Below are positions 46,950 to 56,392 of a stretch of 64,000 bases of DNA, piece after piece. The notes below the pieces were generated by a model. It did not search any database. It was not told where the DNA came from and worked only from the letters and a program-made list of their open reading frames with translations. The first letter of the stretch is position 1; every line of letters begins with the position of its first letter. This stretch comes from Caldifarciminota bacterium SM23_42. Lineage in GTDB: Bacteria; Hydrothermota; Tepidihabitantia; SM23-42. A program made the position numbers and the translations under genes. The stretch is taken from NCBI GenBank assembly GCA_001303785.1, contig LJUJ01000001.1:62001-126000 (forward strand). Direction: 5' to 3'.

Positions 46950-49199
46950 TCATTGACGCGCGCTTCTAGTGAACTTGTATAAACCAATCTTCTTTAGTAG
47001 TTCATCAAATCTTGGGTCATCGCGTATACAATCGACTGATTCGTCGGTTAGTAGCCACGAAAGAGAACAGTCACGCTCTTCATAAGCCTTTTCTAACCAC
47101 TGAAATGCCTTATCGTGTTGACCAAGTGCAGCGCGTATTTTGGCGAAGAGAAACGGCCGTACGTATGATTTCTTTGCCTTCTTGCTGAGGTTCGATATTA
47201 TTTCCTCGGCGCCCTTTTTGTTACCACTCATTGCGTAGAACCAACCAAGAGCAGCAATAAGTGGAGTGAAATCTTTGGCTGCGTTCACAGCATCATGTAG
47301 TAATGTGATACCCTTGTCATACTGCAAATCATGTGCATACGTTGATGCAATAAGCCAGAGCGCCCACGGGTGTTCTGGCGAGAATTCGAGAGTCTTCAGT
47401 AGCTGTTGCCGAGCTTCTTCAGGCTGCCGGGCCCTTAGATAATAGAGACCCAGGTGTACGTTTTGGGTGAAACTAATCGGATCGAGTTCAAGCACCCGTT
47501 TCTGTTCCGCAATTGCTCTATCCATTTTTCCTGTTACCGCAAAATACCCGGCGTAATTGCCGCGGCTTGAGGAACAATTGGGGGCGAGCTCGAGAGCACG
47601 TTCAGTTCTCTGTCGGGCGCTTTCAAAGTCCCAATCATATTGGTAATGAACGCCCGCGATTGCACTATGGGCAAGCGCAAGTGTGTCGTCGATCTCTAAT
47701 GCTTTTGTAGCGGCTGCTTTTGCCTTTGGGAATACTTGCTTTGCTGGAAAATAATAGTAGATGCCGAATTGTAGGTAACAATATGCCATGGCGGCATAGG
47801 CGACTGCATAGTCGGGATCCAGTTCTATTGCTTGCCGATAGTACTTGATAGCTTTCTCAGTGTCCGTTTTGGAGAGCTTCTGTAAGAAGAAACGGCCTTT
47901 GAGACGCGCGTTATAGGCTTCGATATTCGATGTCTCCCTTTTTTGTAGTGACATCTCTTCATCGCCTAGGATCTCAACTTTAAGTTTGTCCACTATCTTC
48001 ATTGTGATTTCGTCTTGAATCGTGAATACATCTTTGGTTTGGCTCTCATATCGCTCTGACCAGAGGTGGTAACCGTCGGTTACGTTGACCAATTGTGCCG
48101 TTATGCGTATCCGATTTTCGGATTTGCGTACACTGCCTTCCAGTACATGGTCCACATTCAGCGTCCGGCCAATGTCACGGACATCAATATCCTTCCCTTT
48201 AAATGAAAATGCTGACGTTCGCGCAACAACTCGTATGTTTTTTATATGTGTCAAAGAATTTATGAGCTCTTCAGCCATTCCGTCGCAGAAATACTCCTGG
48301 TCCTTGGTCGGGCTCATGTCGATGAAGGGTAAGACAACTATAGAAGCCGATGGCTTGACCGCAGCGATTCTTAAGAGGCTTCCTTCCTCGTGATCGATTG
48401 ACCTCATATCCGCGATCATTTGCTGAATGTCCCGATACCGGTCCTGCGATTTCTTCTGCAGCATCTTTCCGATAACTCGTTCTAATGATGCAGGAACATC
48501 ATTGCGTAATTGGGTGACCGGGATCGGCGCAGTGTTAGATATTGCATACATGATTGCTTCCCAATTATCGCCCTTGAAGGGTAACTTACCGGTTAGCATC
48601 TCGTATAGTACAACACCCAGTGACCAAACATCGGTACGATGATCCATATCCTCAGCTCTTACCATTTCTGGTGACATATAGGCGACCGTGCCCGTGATGG
48701 ATTCGGTTTTTGTGATACGGCTAGTTCCCGCAAGCTTCGCGAGGCCAAAATCCAGTATTTTGACCTGTTCATCACTGGTGATGAAAATGTTAGCTGGTTT
48801 TATGTCGCGGTGTACAATGCCTGTTGAATGAGCTTTTGTCAAACCTTTGGCAACGCCCAACGTAATGTCAATTGCAGCATTGACTTCTAGTGGTCCTTTC
48901 TTGATTCTGTGTTTCAACGTTTCGCCCTCATAACAAGCCATAGCAATGAAAAGCTGGCCTTCATCGGTTTCATCGATTTCGTGGAGGGTGCAGATATTAG
49001 GATGGTCTAGGGAAGAGGCTGACTGAGCTTCTTGAACAAAGCGCTTTTTCGCTGTAGGATCATCGGAGAATTCATGAGGCAAGAATTTCAGCGCGACGGT
49101 GCGTTTGAGTTTAGTGTCTTCTGCTTTGTAGATAACGCCCATGCCGCCACCGCCGATTTTCTCTATGATTTTGTAGTGTGATATGGTTTTGCCTATCAT
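46950..49199 (-). CDS. Ser/Thr protein kinase with TolB-like and TPR domains, module 2
   Basis: 749 residues. Kinase about 8-270 (IGGGGMGVIYKAED, VALKFLPHE, IVHRDIKPANIF, ILDFGLAKL, MSPEMVRAEDMD). A FlgO/TolB-N-like domain follows about 285-430 (ASIVVLPFIDMSPTKDQEYFCDGMAEEL, VLEGSVRKSENRIRITAQLV), then TPR repeats to the end (YYRQAIELDPDYAVAY). Same architecture as many bacterial eukaryote-like kinases with adenylate-cyclase-type receptors. No membrane helix. Promoter TTGACA-16-TATAAT lies just upstream. Confidence 0.92.
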   Translation of the reverse strand: MIGKTISHYKIIEKIGGGGMGVIYKAEDTKLKRTVALKFLPHEFSDDPTAKKRFVQEAQSASSLDHPNICTLHEIDETDEGQLFIAMACYEGETLKHRIKKGPLEVNAAIDITLGVAKGLTKAHSTGIVHRDIKPANIFITSDEQVKILDFGLAKLAGTSRITKTESITGTVAYMSPEMVRAEDMDHRTDVWSLGVVLYEMLTGKLPFKGDNWEAIMYAISNTAPIPVTQLRNDVPASLERVIGKMLQKKSQDRYRDIQQMIADMRSIDHEEGSLLRIAAVKPSASIVVLPFIDMSPTKDQEYFCDGMAEELINSLTHIKNIRVVARTSAFSFKGKDIDVRDIGRTLNVDHVLEGSVRKSENRIRITAQLVNVTDGYHLWSERYESQTKDVFTIQDEITMKIVDKLKVEILGDEEMSLQKRETSNIEAYNARLKGRFFLQKLSKTDTEKAIKYYRQAIELDPDYAVAYAAMAYCYLQFGIYYYFPAKQVFPKAKAAATKALEIDDTLALAHSAIAGVHYQYDWDFESARQRTERALELAPNCSSSRGNYAGYFAVTGKMDRAIAEQKRVLELDPISFTQNVHLGLYYLRARQPEEARQQLLKTLEFSPEHPWALWLIASTYAHDLQYDKGITLLHDAVNAAKDFTPLIAALGWFYAMSGNKKGAEEIISNLSKKAKKSYVRPFLFAKIRAALGQHDKAFQWLEKAYEERDCSLSWLLTDESVDCIRDDPRFDELLKKIGLYKFTRSARQ

Positions 49200-49229
49200 C
49201 CGATTTCCCCTTGTACTACAGGTCTTTCA

Positions 49230-49257
49230 ATTATATTACGCACTCGTTAATTGTCAA
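49230..49257 (-). promoter_or_regulatory. Consensus promoter of the module 2 kinase
   Basis: TTGACA (49252-49257), 16 bp, TATAAT (49230-49235). Leader about 25-30 nt. Confidence 0.87.
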
Positions 49258-49293
49258 TATCTAGATAACAAGGAGGCGTAATACTATTCAGAA

Positions 49294-49330
49294 AGAAGCC
49301 CCATACTCTTTTAGCCAATGTGGGGCTTCT
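49294..49330 (-). terminator. Intrinsic terminator
   Basis: AGAAGCCCCA pairs with TGGGGCTTCT, followed on the minus strand by TTTCTG. Ends the beta-helix gene stopping at 49352. Confidence 0.85.
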
Positions 49331-49351
49331 GACCGAGTATCGGATGATGCG

Positions 49352-51058
49352 CTATCGTATAAGCAACACTTTCTCTACCGCTGTGTACTTGTCGGCGTGT
49401 AGTACAATGAAATACGTACCAGCCGGCAAGTGACGATTAGCGTGGTCTGTACCGTCCCACCTAATCGTCGATCCATGATGCATGATACAGGATTTATGAT
49501 TAAAGTGTTTTACCCAACGTCCGCCAGCATCGTAAACACTTAGTTTCGGCTCGTGTATCGCGTATCGTGGATCGTGAATCATGTATCGTATTTGTGTTTC
49601 GTCGGCAAATGGGTTGGGTGCAACCTGTAGGTTCAGTATGATCGGCGCAACGGTCCTGTGTTCTTCGACACCCGGGCTTGTGAGCCACGGATCATAATCA
49701 ACATAATCACTCACTGAGTCACCAAGACCACTCGGGTTTGTTGTGGGATGGTATGGTCCAGTGGCATCGCCCCACCAATTATTCTGGACGTTCGCTATTG
49801 TGGACGGATCCAGATTCTGCACACCATAGCCTATGTTACTTGTGATATTGCTATAGTGTATTTCGGGTATTGCGCCACTGGCGCAGCATACGCCACCGCC
49901 ACTATTTGCAGAGATAGTACAACTATCAATGGAAGGGCTTGACGCGACGGAACACCAGATGCCACTGCCGTAGTTCAGTGCCGTGTTTCCAGTAATGGTA
50001 TTCCGTGTGATAGTGGGGCTGCAGTTATCATAGCAAGCAATGCCGCCGCCGTATGGCGCCAGATTGTCAATAATGTCATTGTTGGATATTGTAGCCGTTG
50101 AATTCCAGCCAACAAATATGCCACCACCATATTCGATAGCACTATTAAGAGTGACTGTATTATTTGTAACATTTGCTGAGCTGTTGTAGGAGATATCAAT
50201 GCCGCCACCATTGTAGCCAGTATTATTTATGATGCTGTTATCCGTGATTGTTGCGACAGAATTTATTGCGGTGATAATACCGCCCCCGCACGCAACTGCG
50301 GTATTTCCCGTGATAGTGTTACCCGTGACAGTAACTGAGCATCCTTCACCAATGAACAAGCCACCTCCCTGTGCCCAGGCTGTGTTATCTGCAATCGTAT
50401 TAGATATGATATTCAGCGAGCAATTGTATCCACATGCTATGCCACCACCCCGAAGACTGGCAGTGTTAGTGACGACGGTATTGTTTTCAATAATTGGCGA
50501 AGAGTTGAAACCAACGATGATACCGCCTCCGGTCTCAGAAGTGTTATCAGTTATGATGTTATTTCTGATGATTGGTGAGGCATAGGCATAACATGCGATT
50601 CCTCCGCCACTGTAAGTACTTGTATTTTCGATGATTGTATTGTCCGAAATAATCGGGCATGAGTTGTTCAGACAGAAGATGCCACCGCCGACCACCAGTG
50701 GAGGATATACTGTTCCCGTGCCATGCGTGATCGTGAATCCGTTTAAGACCGAATTCGAGTCCTCACCGCTTATAAAAAGTACAACGCTTCCTGTATCTGG
50801 ATGTGATAGACTTCCGCCATCGATTGTTGTAGTATCAGGACCGTATTCACTTTGAACTGTTATTGCCATGCCATAGAAGTTGATGTTTTCAAAATAGGTT
50901 CCTGCGCCAACAAGCACAGTATCGCCATTAGAGCACAAATTCATCCCCGTCTGGATTGAGTTGAGGGTGGAGTCAGGATGGATATACCAGACCGTTGCGC
51001 TTGCTGTACTGAGCAGAAATACCACTATTACTACCGGCGTTGTAGATGTGTAGTTCAT
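49352..51058 (-). CDS. Secreted parallel beta-helix protein, type-A sorting domain
   Basis: 568 residues. Signal peptide (VVIVVFLLSTASA), VWYIHPDSTLNSIQTGMNLC and GDTVLVGAGTYFENI, then about 13 beta-helix coils (TATISNNDIIDN-APYGGGIACYDN). Here the second and third cysteines of the CxxxCLDSC motif are partly lost. Sorting domain: APNPFADETQIRY, LSVYDAGGRWVKHF, LPAGTYFIVLHA. ATG at 51058 follows AAGGAGGTGAAC. Third gene of the module 3 operon. Confidence 0.84.
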   Translation of the reverse strand: MNYTSTTPVVIVVFLLSTASATVWYIHPDSTLNSIQTGMNLCSNGDTVLVGAGTYFENINFYGMAITVQSEYGPDTTTIDGGSLSHPDTGSVVLFISGEDSNSVLNGFTITHGTGTVYPPLVVGGGIFCLNNSCPIISDNTIIENTSTYSGGGIACYAYASPIIRNNIITDNTSETGGGIIVGFNSSPIIENNTVVTNTASLRGGGIACGYNCSLNIISNTIADNTAWAQGGGLFIGEGCSVTVTGNTITGNTAVACGGGIITAINSVATITDNSIINNTGYNGGGIDISYNSSANVTNNTVTLNSAIEYGGGIFVGWNSTATISNNDIIDNLAPYGGGIACYDNCSPTITRNTITGNTALNYGSGIWCSVASSPSIDSCTISANSGGGVCCASGAIPEIHYSNITSNIGYGVQNLDPSTIANVQNNWWGDATGPYHPTTNPSGLGDSVSDYVDYDPWLTSPGVEEHRTVAPIILNLQVAPNPFADETQIRYMIHDPRYAIHEPKLSVYDAGGRWVKHFNHKSCIMHHGSTIRWDGTDHANRHLPAGTYFIVLHADKYTAVEKVLLIR

Positions 51059-51140
51059 GTTCACCTCCTTCATTATGTGGTTATGCCACACAGATTAATG
51101 CAAGCGAATTGGTGGTATGGCCAAGCCCACCTTTTTCCTC

Positions 51141-51171
51141 CCCTTTCACAGGGGAGGGTGAGTGAGGGGGT
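51141..51171. repeat. Small G/C-rich inverted repeat (CCTCCCC / GGGGAGG)
   Basis: CCTCCCC-TTTCACA-GGGGAGG in the 129-bp gap between two module 3 genes. On the minus strand it is followed by A-rich, not T-rich, sequence, so it is not a normal terminator. Similar CTCACCCTCCCC phrases appear in other intergenic gaps here. Confidence 0.45.
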
Positions 51172-51187
51172 GAATGCCGTTTTGCTC

Positions 51188-54100
51188 TTATCTAACATAG
51201 AGAACCTTCTCGGTTGTTTCATAATCGTCGGCAGTCAGCTTGATGAAATAGACCCCACTACCCAATTGGCGGTCAGCTTGGTCAGTGCCGTCCCACGAAA
51301 CGACTGATTCACAATTCATGATTGGAGTTTCATGATTAAAAGAGTTTACAAGACGACCACTGATATCATAGATGCTCAGTTCCATTTTTTGTATCGTGGA
51401 TCGTGAATCTTGAATCGAGAATCGTATTTGTGTCTGTTGGGTGAATGGATTTGGGCTGACCTGCAGCGACATCGTCGTTTTCGGTACGGCGTGCCAAGTA
51501 GCAATTTCTTCGATCCCTAAGGGAATATCGAACCATTCCAGGATACGCCTCATCACTGTGTCGGCAAGTTCCGTTGATGCGATGGCTTCAAAACCATAGG
51601 AAAGGTATACAGCCTTGAATCCATTATCGTACTTGACGCCGCAACACCCGCCCATCCGGTAGCTGAAGATTGAGTCGGCTCCAGGGAGCGGGGAAATGAT
51701 AGTAGGTGAGTCCTGGTTGTTCGCACCGGGATACCCTACGATCAAGAACGTCAAGCCAGCACTGATCGTGTCACCATCAACGCCGTCGACCCTTATCCTG
51801 TATGCGCTGCTGTCGATCACTAGTGCGTGTAAGTAGTTTTGGTAAAAGTCTATGTCGTGGCATCCTTCCACATCCTGTCCAGTTATGAATAGCCTACCGC
51901 CACTGTCCAAATATGCTGAAAGTGCAGCAATACGCAAAGAATCTAAAGGTAAGGGGTTGTCGCCCGTAAGCCATACCAAAGCCTGGTAGCGATATAACGA
52001 GGAATCTGAAGTTAGGTCGTCACTATCCTGGAGGTGAAAAGACACATTGAGTCTTTCTAGCGATGCCGTGAAGTAACTTTCGTATGTACCTCCTGCATCA
52101 TCATCGACAATGAGGAGTGGGGGTGTGCCGACGGTAATGTAGATATTGTCATAGAAATTGAGACTGTCGGCCGTTATTTTCAGATTGAGTGTACAACTAT
52201 AGCAAGGTGCTGTGTCCGCAATATAAAAGACGAATGGGTCACTCGCATTATCCTTGGTGGCGCCACCCATGATTGAGCCGTAATTTGAGATTGAATCAAG
52301 CACCGTGATGTACTCGTCATTCGGGAAAAGCTCTGCGGTGACAGACGACGCTTCGATCCCTGAGTTCAGGAGAGAGACAGTAAGGCTTATCGTATCGCAG
52401 GGGTCAGCGAATCCATCATTACCCGAATCGAGCCATACATGATCGTGCACTGATATTACCGGTACAGCAAAGCCTTCTCTTGCTAAAGACGGTTCTCCGT
52501 AGAGATTTAGACAGAATATATTGTGTTGCGATATGTAGTCCCACCAGAAGAAATTGTTGTAGTAAAAGACTTGAGCATCAAAAAGGGCATCTCCGATTCT
52601 TTCATTTTGATTGATGAGGTAGTGGAAGAAGTAATAGTCTGTTGATACGAGACCTCCGTCGTCTTCATCATCCCAACCAAGGGTAATATAAGATGGTCGT
52701 GTACAGGCGGCGATACCGGCAGAGCCATGTCGGATAAGCTCCCGCGCCAGATTATTTTCCTCGGGCCATGCGTTGTTACAGCTGCAACAGAAATTGATTG
52801 AAGGGTGGCTATCATTGAGGGAGGAAACGTTTTCGTTCTGGAAGAATGGGATACGCATAAGTTCAGGGGATTCAGGTATGCTATCACCATCATCCCATAA
52901 CCACAGGTGTCTCGACACGCGATGCGGAGCGCCGTGTCCTCCCCAATTGACGATTCCATAAGCATTGGCAGGCCAGTTGCTCACGACATTGGATTGGGTA
53001 AGTGGTATATCGCAGGGGTATATGCAGGGCCTGAGTCCTTCGGTCTCATACATCTTTGTGTAGGTCCAGCCGCCTAGTATGTCGACTATCATCTCCTCCA
53101 TCAATTCTGCCGCGTCTGTCTTCGGAGAACCTGGAATATCCTCATTCTCATAGAAATAAATTGCTCCGAGCAGTAGAGCGTTGCTTTTCCAGGTTCCGGT
53201 GTCTTGCTCGAAGCGCACAAGCTTGTGACAGATACCGCCTACCTCCATGTTCCATGGTATCCTACCAACGATCACTTCGGGGACAAAATCTACGCTGTCC
53301 TGTCCGTATTCACCATAAAATCCATCGCCATCTGAGTCCCAGTTTCCTGTGAGATCAGCATAGTAGTAGTCAGTAGGTGTACAGAACTCGGAATTGGGAT
53401 TGTGGTCATTCGGATTTGGAAAACAATAACGCATCGGGATGACATCTATGTTACCGACAAACAGAACATAGTGAATTCCCCAGTCAATATATTTGTCGAT
53501 CAGGAAGTTTCTTATTTTCTGCTGCATGTCAGTCCCTGTATAGTTGTTGGTGATCCAGGTAGTTGTGACTAAATTTACCGAATATCCAAGATACTGCTTC
53601 CAGGCTACAAGATAAGAAATTGTATCCTGTAACGCATCCGTCGTAATAATCACATAATCGTGTGTTTGTCTTGCCGGGTTTATTCGCTGCGGCGTATACC
53701 AGTATTTTGCTTCATTGTAATTAACAAAAAGCTGTGATGCACGGTCATCAGCTACTCGATCGGAAAGCATTTGCTGTAGACCCATGGTATTAGCTTGTCC
53801 ATTGGTAGAGAGCGAGTAATTTATAGTGACTTCACAGTTGCGATAGTAAAACAGCCTGCCCGATTTCGGATGGTAGACAAACGGAAAAAAGGCTACTCTT
53901 GCGAATTTATATTTCCTCAGCTGACCTGTGCCCAGATATTTACCAACCTGTTCAGGGTAGGCAGCATCAGAAGAGTAGGTAGACTCGTAGTTTTTTTGCC
54001 AATCACTGTGACTTCCCATAGGGACTGGGTTGTTTTTATGACAGGGCGCAACAGATGGAGCCGGCTCAATTTTGTAGGTCCCGGGCAATTCAATGCCATT

Positions 54101-54355
54101 ATTCCCGCTGATATCAACTGAGATGACATCTGCTCTGGGCGGTAAAGCGATCGTGAAGACCCTTGCCGGGAGCATGGGTTTGCCTGGAACTAATAGATTG
54201 CTGAAATCAGCCATCATTATTTTGTGCAACCCATTCTCTCCGTCCATAATATCATAATCAGCGGCTTTCAAGTTGATCTTCAGCTGCCCAGCCTCCAGTG
54301 AGAAAGTCGCAATAAAGACAGAAAGTGCGATGATAATGAGTTGTGGTCTTCTCAT
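51188..54355 (-). CDS. Gingipain-like C25 cysteine peptidase, type-A sorting domain
   Basis: 1055 residues. Signal peptide (LIIIALSVFIATFSLEA), a propeptide-like region (GKPMLPARVFTIALPP), then the C25 catalytic part: DYVIITTDALQDTISYLVAWKQ, SDYYYADLTGNWDSDGDG and PEVIVGRIP. The catalytic His is in NWGGHGAP near residue 470 and the Cys in SINFCCSCNNAW near 523, as in gingipains. Ig-like and ThuA-like parts (GRLFITGQDVEGCHD) and a sorting domain (SPNPFTQQTQIRF, LSIYDISGRLVNSF, LGSGVYFIKLT) follow. A secreted endopeptidase. The ATG at 54355 (ATGATG) suits GGAGG best, 19 bp after the upstream stop. Confidence 0.9.
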   Translation of the reverse strand: MRRPQLIIIALSVFIATFSLEAGQLKINLKAADYDIMDGENGLHKIMMADFSNLLVPGKPMLPARVFTIALPPRADVISVDISGNNGIELPGTYKIEPAPSVAPCHKNNPVPMGSHSDWQKNYESTYSSDAAYPEQVGKYLGTGQLRKYKFARVAFFPFVYHPKSGRLFYYRNCEVTINYSLSTNGQANTMGLQQMLSDRVADDRASQLFVNYNEAKYWYTPQRINPARQTHDYVIITTDALQDTISYLVAWKQYLGYSVNLVTTTWITNNYTGTDMQQKIRNFLIDKYIDWGIHYVLFVGNIDVIPMRYCFPNPNDHNPNSEFCTPTDYYYADLTGNWDSDGDGFYGEYGQDSVDFVPEVIVGRIPWNMEVGGICHKLVRFEQDTGTWKSNALLLGAIYFYENEDIPGSPKTDAAELMEEMIVDILGGWTYTKMYETEGLRPCIYPCDIPLTQSNVVSNWPANAYGIVNWGGHGAPHRVSRHLWLWDDGDSIPESPELMRIPFFQNENVSSLNDSHPSINFCCSCNNAWPEENNLARELIRHGSAGIAACTRPSYITLGWDDEDDGGLVSTDYYFFHYLINQNERIGDALFDAQVFYYNNFFWWDYISQHNIFCLNLYGEPSLAREGFAVPVISVHDHVWLDSGNDGFADPCDTISLTVSLLNSGIEASSVTAELFPNDEYITVLDSISNYGSIMGGATKDNASDPFVFYIADTAPCYSCTLNLKITADSLNFYDNIYITVGTPPLLIVDDDAGGTYESYFTASLERLNVSFHLQDSDDLTSDSSLYRYQALVWLTGDNPLPLDSLRIAALSAYLDSGGRLFITGQDVEGCHDIDFYQNYLHALVIDSSAYRIRVDGVDGDTISAGLTFLIVGYPGANNQDSPTIISPLPGADSIFSYRMGGCCGVKYDNGFKAVYLSYGFEAIASTELADTVMRRILEWFDIPLGIEEIATWHAVPKTTMSLQVSPNPFTQQTQIRFSIQDSRSTIQKMELSIYDISGRLVNSFNHETPIMNCESVVSWDGTDQADRQLGSGVYFIKLTADDYETTEKVLYVR

Positions 54356-54374
54356 CATACCTCCTTTCGCAGCC

Positions 54375-56126
54375 CTACTCAATCAGTGTCGCTTTTTCAA
54401 TTATTGAACGCTCTCCGACGATTATTCTACAGAAGTAGGTACCGGCCGGCACTCGCTTACCGTTGTTGTCATAACCGTTCCACACTACCTTCGATTCTTG
54501 ACCCTGGATACTTGATTCTAGATTGAAAGACTTCACGAGACGTCCGCTGGCGTCGTAGATACTTATTTGCGGTTTTTGCATCGTGGATCGTGCATCATGT
54601 ATCGTGTATCTGATGTTGGTGAATTGGGTAAAAGGATTCGGCGTAATCTGCACGTTCAGTTTTGGCGGGTATGAGATCTCATATTCTTCGATACCCGGTT
54701 CTCCCATCCATGGAACGAAGTCAACATAGTCACTAACCGTGTCGCCAAGGCCACCTGGGTTAGTAGTGGGGTGGTATGGTCCTGTAGAATCGCCCCACCA
54801 ATTATCTTCCGCATTGACAGTGATACTTGATATATTGCGGACGCCGTAGCCAACGTTATCAATGATATTGTTGTGGTTAATCGTAGGATTAGCATCCTCA
54901 AAACAGTATATGCCATCTCCATAATTGCCTGCTATAGTACAATGTTCGATGACCGGTGAAGCGCCCAACTTGCAGCTGATACCACCAGCGAAGCTGTTAG
55001 CTGTATTGCCGGTGATTATGTTGGAGGTGATTGTTGACAAGTCGTCAACTGTGCAATGGATGCCTCCGCCAAAATCAGCCGTATTTCCGCTGAATGTATT
55101 GCCTGTGACTAGTGACGAAGTCGTCTGTAAAGCAAGTCCGCCACCGCCTTCAGCTGTGTTACCTGTGATGATATTATCAGTAATAGTTGGTGAACAGTAC
55201 TGATAGATGAGGATACCACCGCCGCCAGCAGTAACTGTATTACCTGTGATAGTATTATTAATGATAGAGGGTGAGGAGTTTTCGTAGCACAATATTCCGC
55301 CGCCAGCGCTTGCACTATTATTAGAAATGGTATTGTCGGTGATAGGTGGAGAGGAGTTATACATGCAACAGATGCCGCCGCCAACGTCCTGACTCCCCCC
55401 ACCAGTGACACTATTATCAGTAATGGTGTTGCCGGTGATGGTTGGTGAACAGTTTACAGTGCACCAGATGCCACCGCCAGTCCACGCAGCTGTATTCTGG
55501 GTGATGGTATTGTCAGTGATAGTCGGCGAAGAGCCGTAGTAGCAGCTGATGCCGGCACCGCGGTAGGATGTGTTGCCAGTTATCGTATTACCAGTGATAG
55601 TGGGTGCAGAGGTTTGGTTACAGTCGATGCCTCCGGCCCACATGCCTGTGTTCCCAGTAATGATATTGTTTGTGATAGTCGGTGAAGAGCTGTACAAGCA
55701 GTAGATGCCGCCGCCATGGTCGTTGGATGTGTTGTTAGTTATCGTATTACCAGTGATAGTGGGTGAAGTGTTTTGGAAGCAGTAGATGCCGGCCGGATAC
55801 CCATTCTGAATAGTGAATCCGCTGATCATAGTTGTAGAATCGACCCCAGTGTTTATTTCTATCACTATTGCAGTTCCACCGCCATCTATGTAGGTCATAT
55901 CAACGCCATATTCGCTTACAAGGTCTATCCCTTGAATACTTGGCCAGACAATATGTTCTGAGTAGACACCTGGTCCCACAAGCACTGTATCCCCGGTTGA
56001 ACATGAATCCAGACAGTGCTGGATGCAGTTCAGCACTGAGTCTGGATGGACATACCAGACTGTCGCATATGCTGCGTTTGTGCATATCAGTGCAGCTACT
56101 ATTACAACTGTTCTTATGTGTTTCAT
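54375..56126 (-). CDS. Secreted parallel beta-helix protein, type-A sorting domain
   Basis: 583 residues. Signal peptide (TVVIVAALICTNAAYA), VWYVHPDSVLNCIQHCLDSC and GDTVLVGPGVYSEHI, then about 14 coils of beta-helix (SPTITGNTITGNTxxxGGGI). Sorting domain: TPNPFTQFTNIRY, ISIYDASGRLVKSF, VPAGTYFCRII. ATG at 56126 follows AAGGAGGTAACA. First gene of the module 3 secreted operon, with the C25 peptidase and a second beta-helix protein. Confidence 0.86.
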   Translation of the reverse strand: MKHIRTVVIVAALICTNAAYATVWYVHPDSVLNCIQHCLDSCSTGDTVLVGPGVYSEHIVWPSIQGIDLVSEYGVDMTYIDGGGTAIVIEINTGVDSTTMISGFTIQNGYPAGIYCFQNTSPTITGNTITNNTSNDHGGGIYCLYSSSPTITNNIITGNTGMWAGGIDCNQTSAPTITGNTITGNTSYRGAGISCYYGSSPTITDNTITQNTAAWTGGGIWCTVNCSPTITGNTITDNSVTGGGSQDVGGGICCMYNSSPPITDNTISNNSASAGGGILCYENSSPSIINNTITGNTVTAGGGGILIYQYCSPTITDNIITGNTAEGGGGLALQTTSSLVTGNTFSGNTADFGGGIHCTVDDLSTITSNIITGNTANSFAGGISCKLGASPVIEHCTIAGNYGDGIYCFEDANPTINHNNIIDNVGYGVRNISSITVNAEDNWWGDSTGPYHPTTNPGGLGDTVSDYVDFVPWMGEPGIEEYEISYPPKLNVQITPNPFTQFTNIRYTIHDARSTMQKPQISIYDASGRLVKSFNLESSIQGQESKVVWNGYDNNGKRVPAGTYFCRIIVGERSIIEKATLIE

Positions 56127-56177
56127 TGTTACCTCCTTCTTGCGCTCTGGTAATTACCGCACATCAGCTCTAATAAT

Positions 56178-56193
56178 AGCAAGATTCATGCCA
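56178..56193 (-). promoter_or_regulatory. Sigma54 (-24/-12) promoter of module 3
   Basis: Minus-strand TGGCATG-AATC-TTGCT, GG and GC ten bases apart. Predicted start near 56167; leader about 41 nt with a ribosome site. Confidence 0.8.
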
Positions 56194-56273
56194 AAGGTGC
56201 GGGTTCAGAGAAGTGCCAAGATTTAGTGCCTTTTCAGTGTAAGTCAATGAAAAAAGAAATACTGAAAAAGCCA

Positions 56274-56392
56274 CGAGACCATATTTGGTCTCGCATTGGA
56301 ATTTATGTTCGGATTAAATGTCTCTGGGTTGGTCTGTTTACTCGAGACCTAATATGGTCTCAAAGGCACAAGCTTGACGTTATTTGGTCAAG
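56274..56392. promoter_or_regulatory. Three dyad sites (GAGACC-N6-GGTCTC type) upstream of module 3 promoter
   Basis: CGAGACC-ATATTT-GGTCTCG at 56274-56293, GAGACC-TAATAT-GGTCTC at 56344-56361, and CTTGAC-GTTATTTG-GTCAAG at 56373-56392, the last overlapping the activator stop. The first is centred about 117 bp upstream of the predicted start. Confidence 0.75.

Noticed and set aside
51141-51171. CCTCCCC/GGGGAGG hairpin as terminator of the C25 peptidase gene
   Set aside because: No T run follows on the transcribed strand; read-through to the third module 3 gene is likely.
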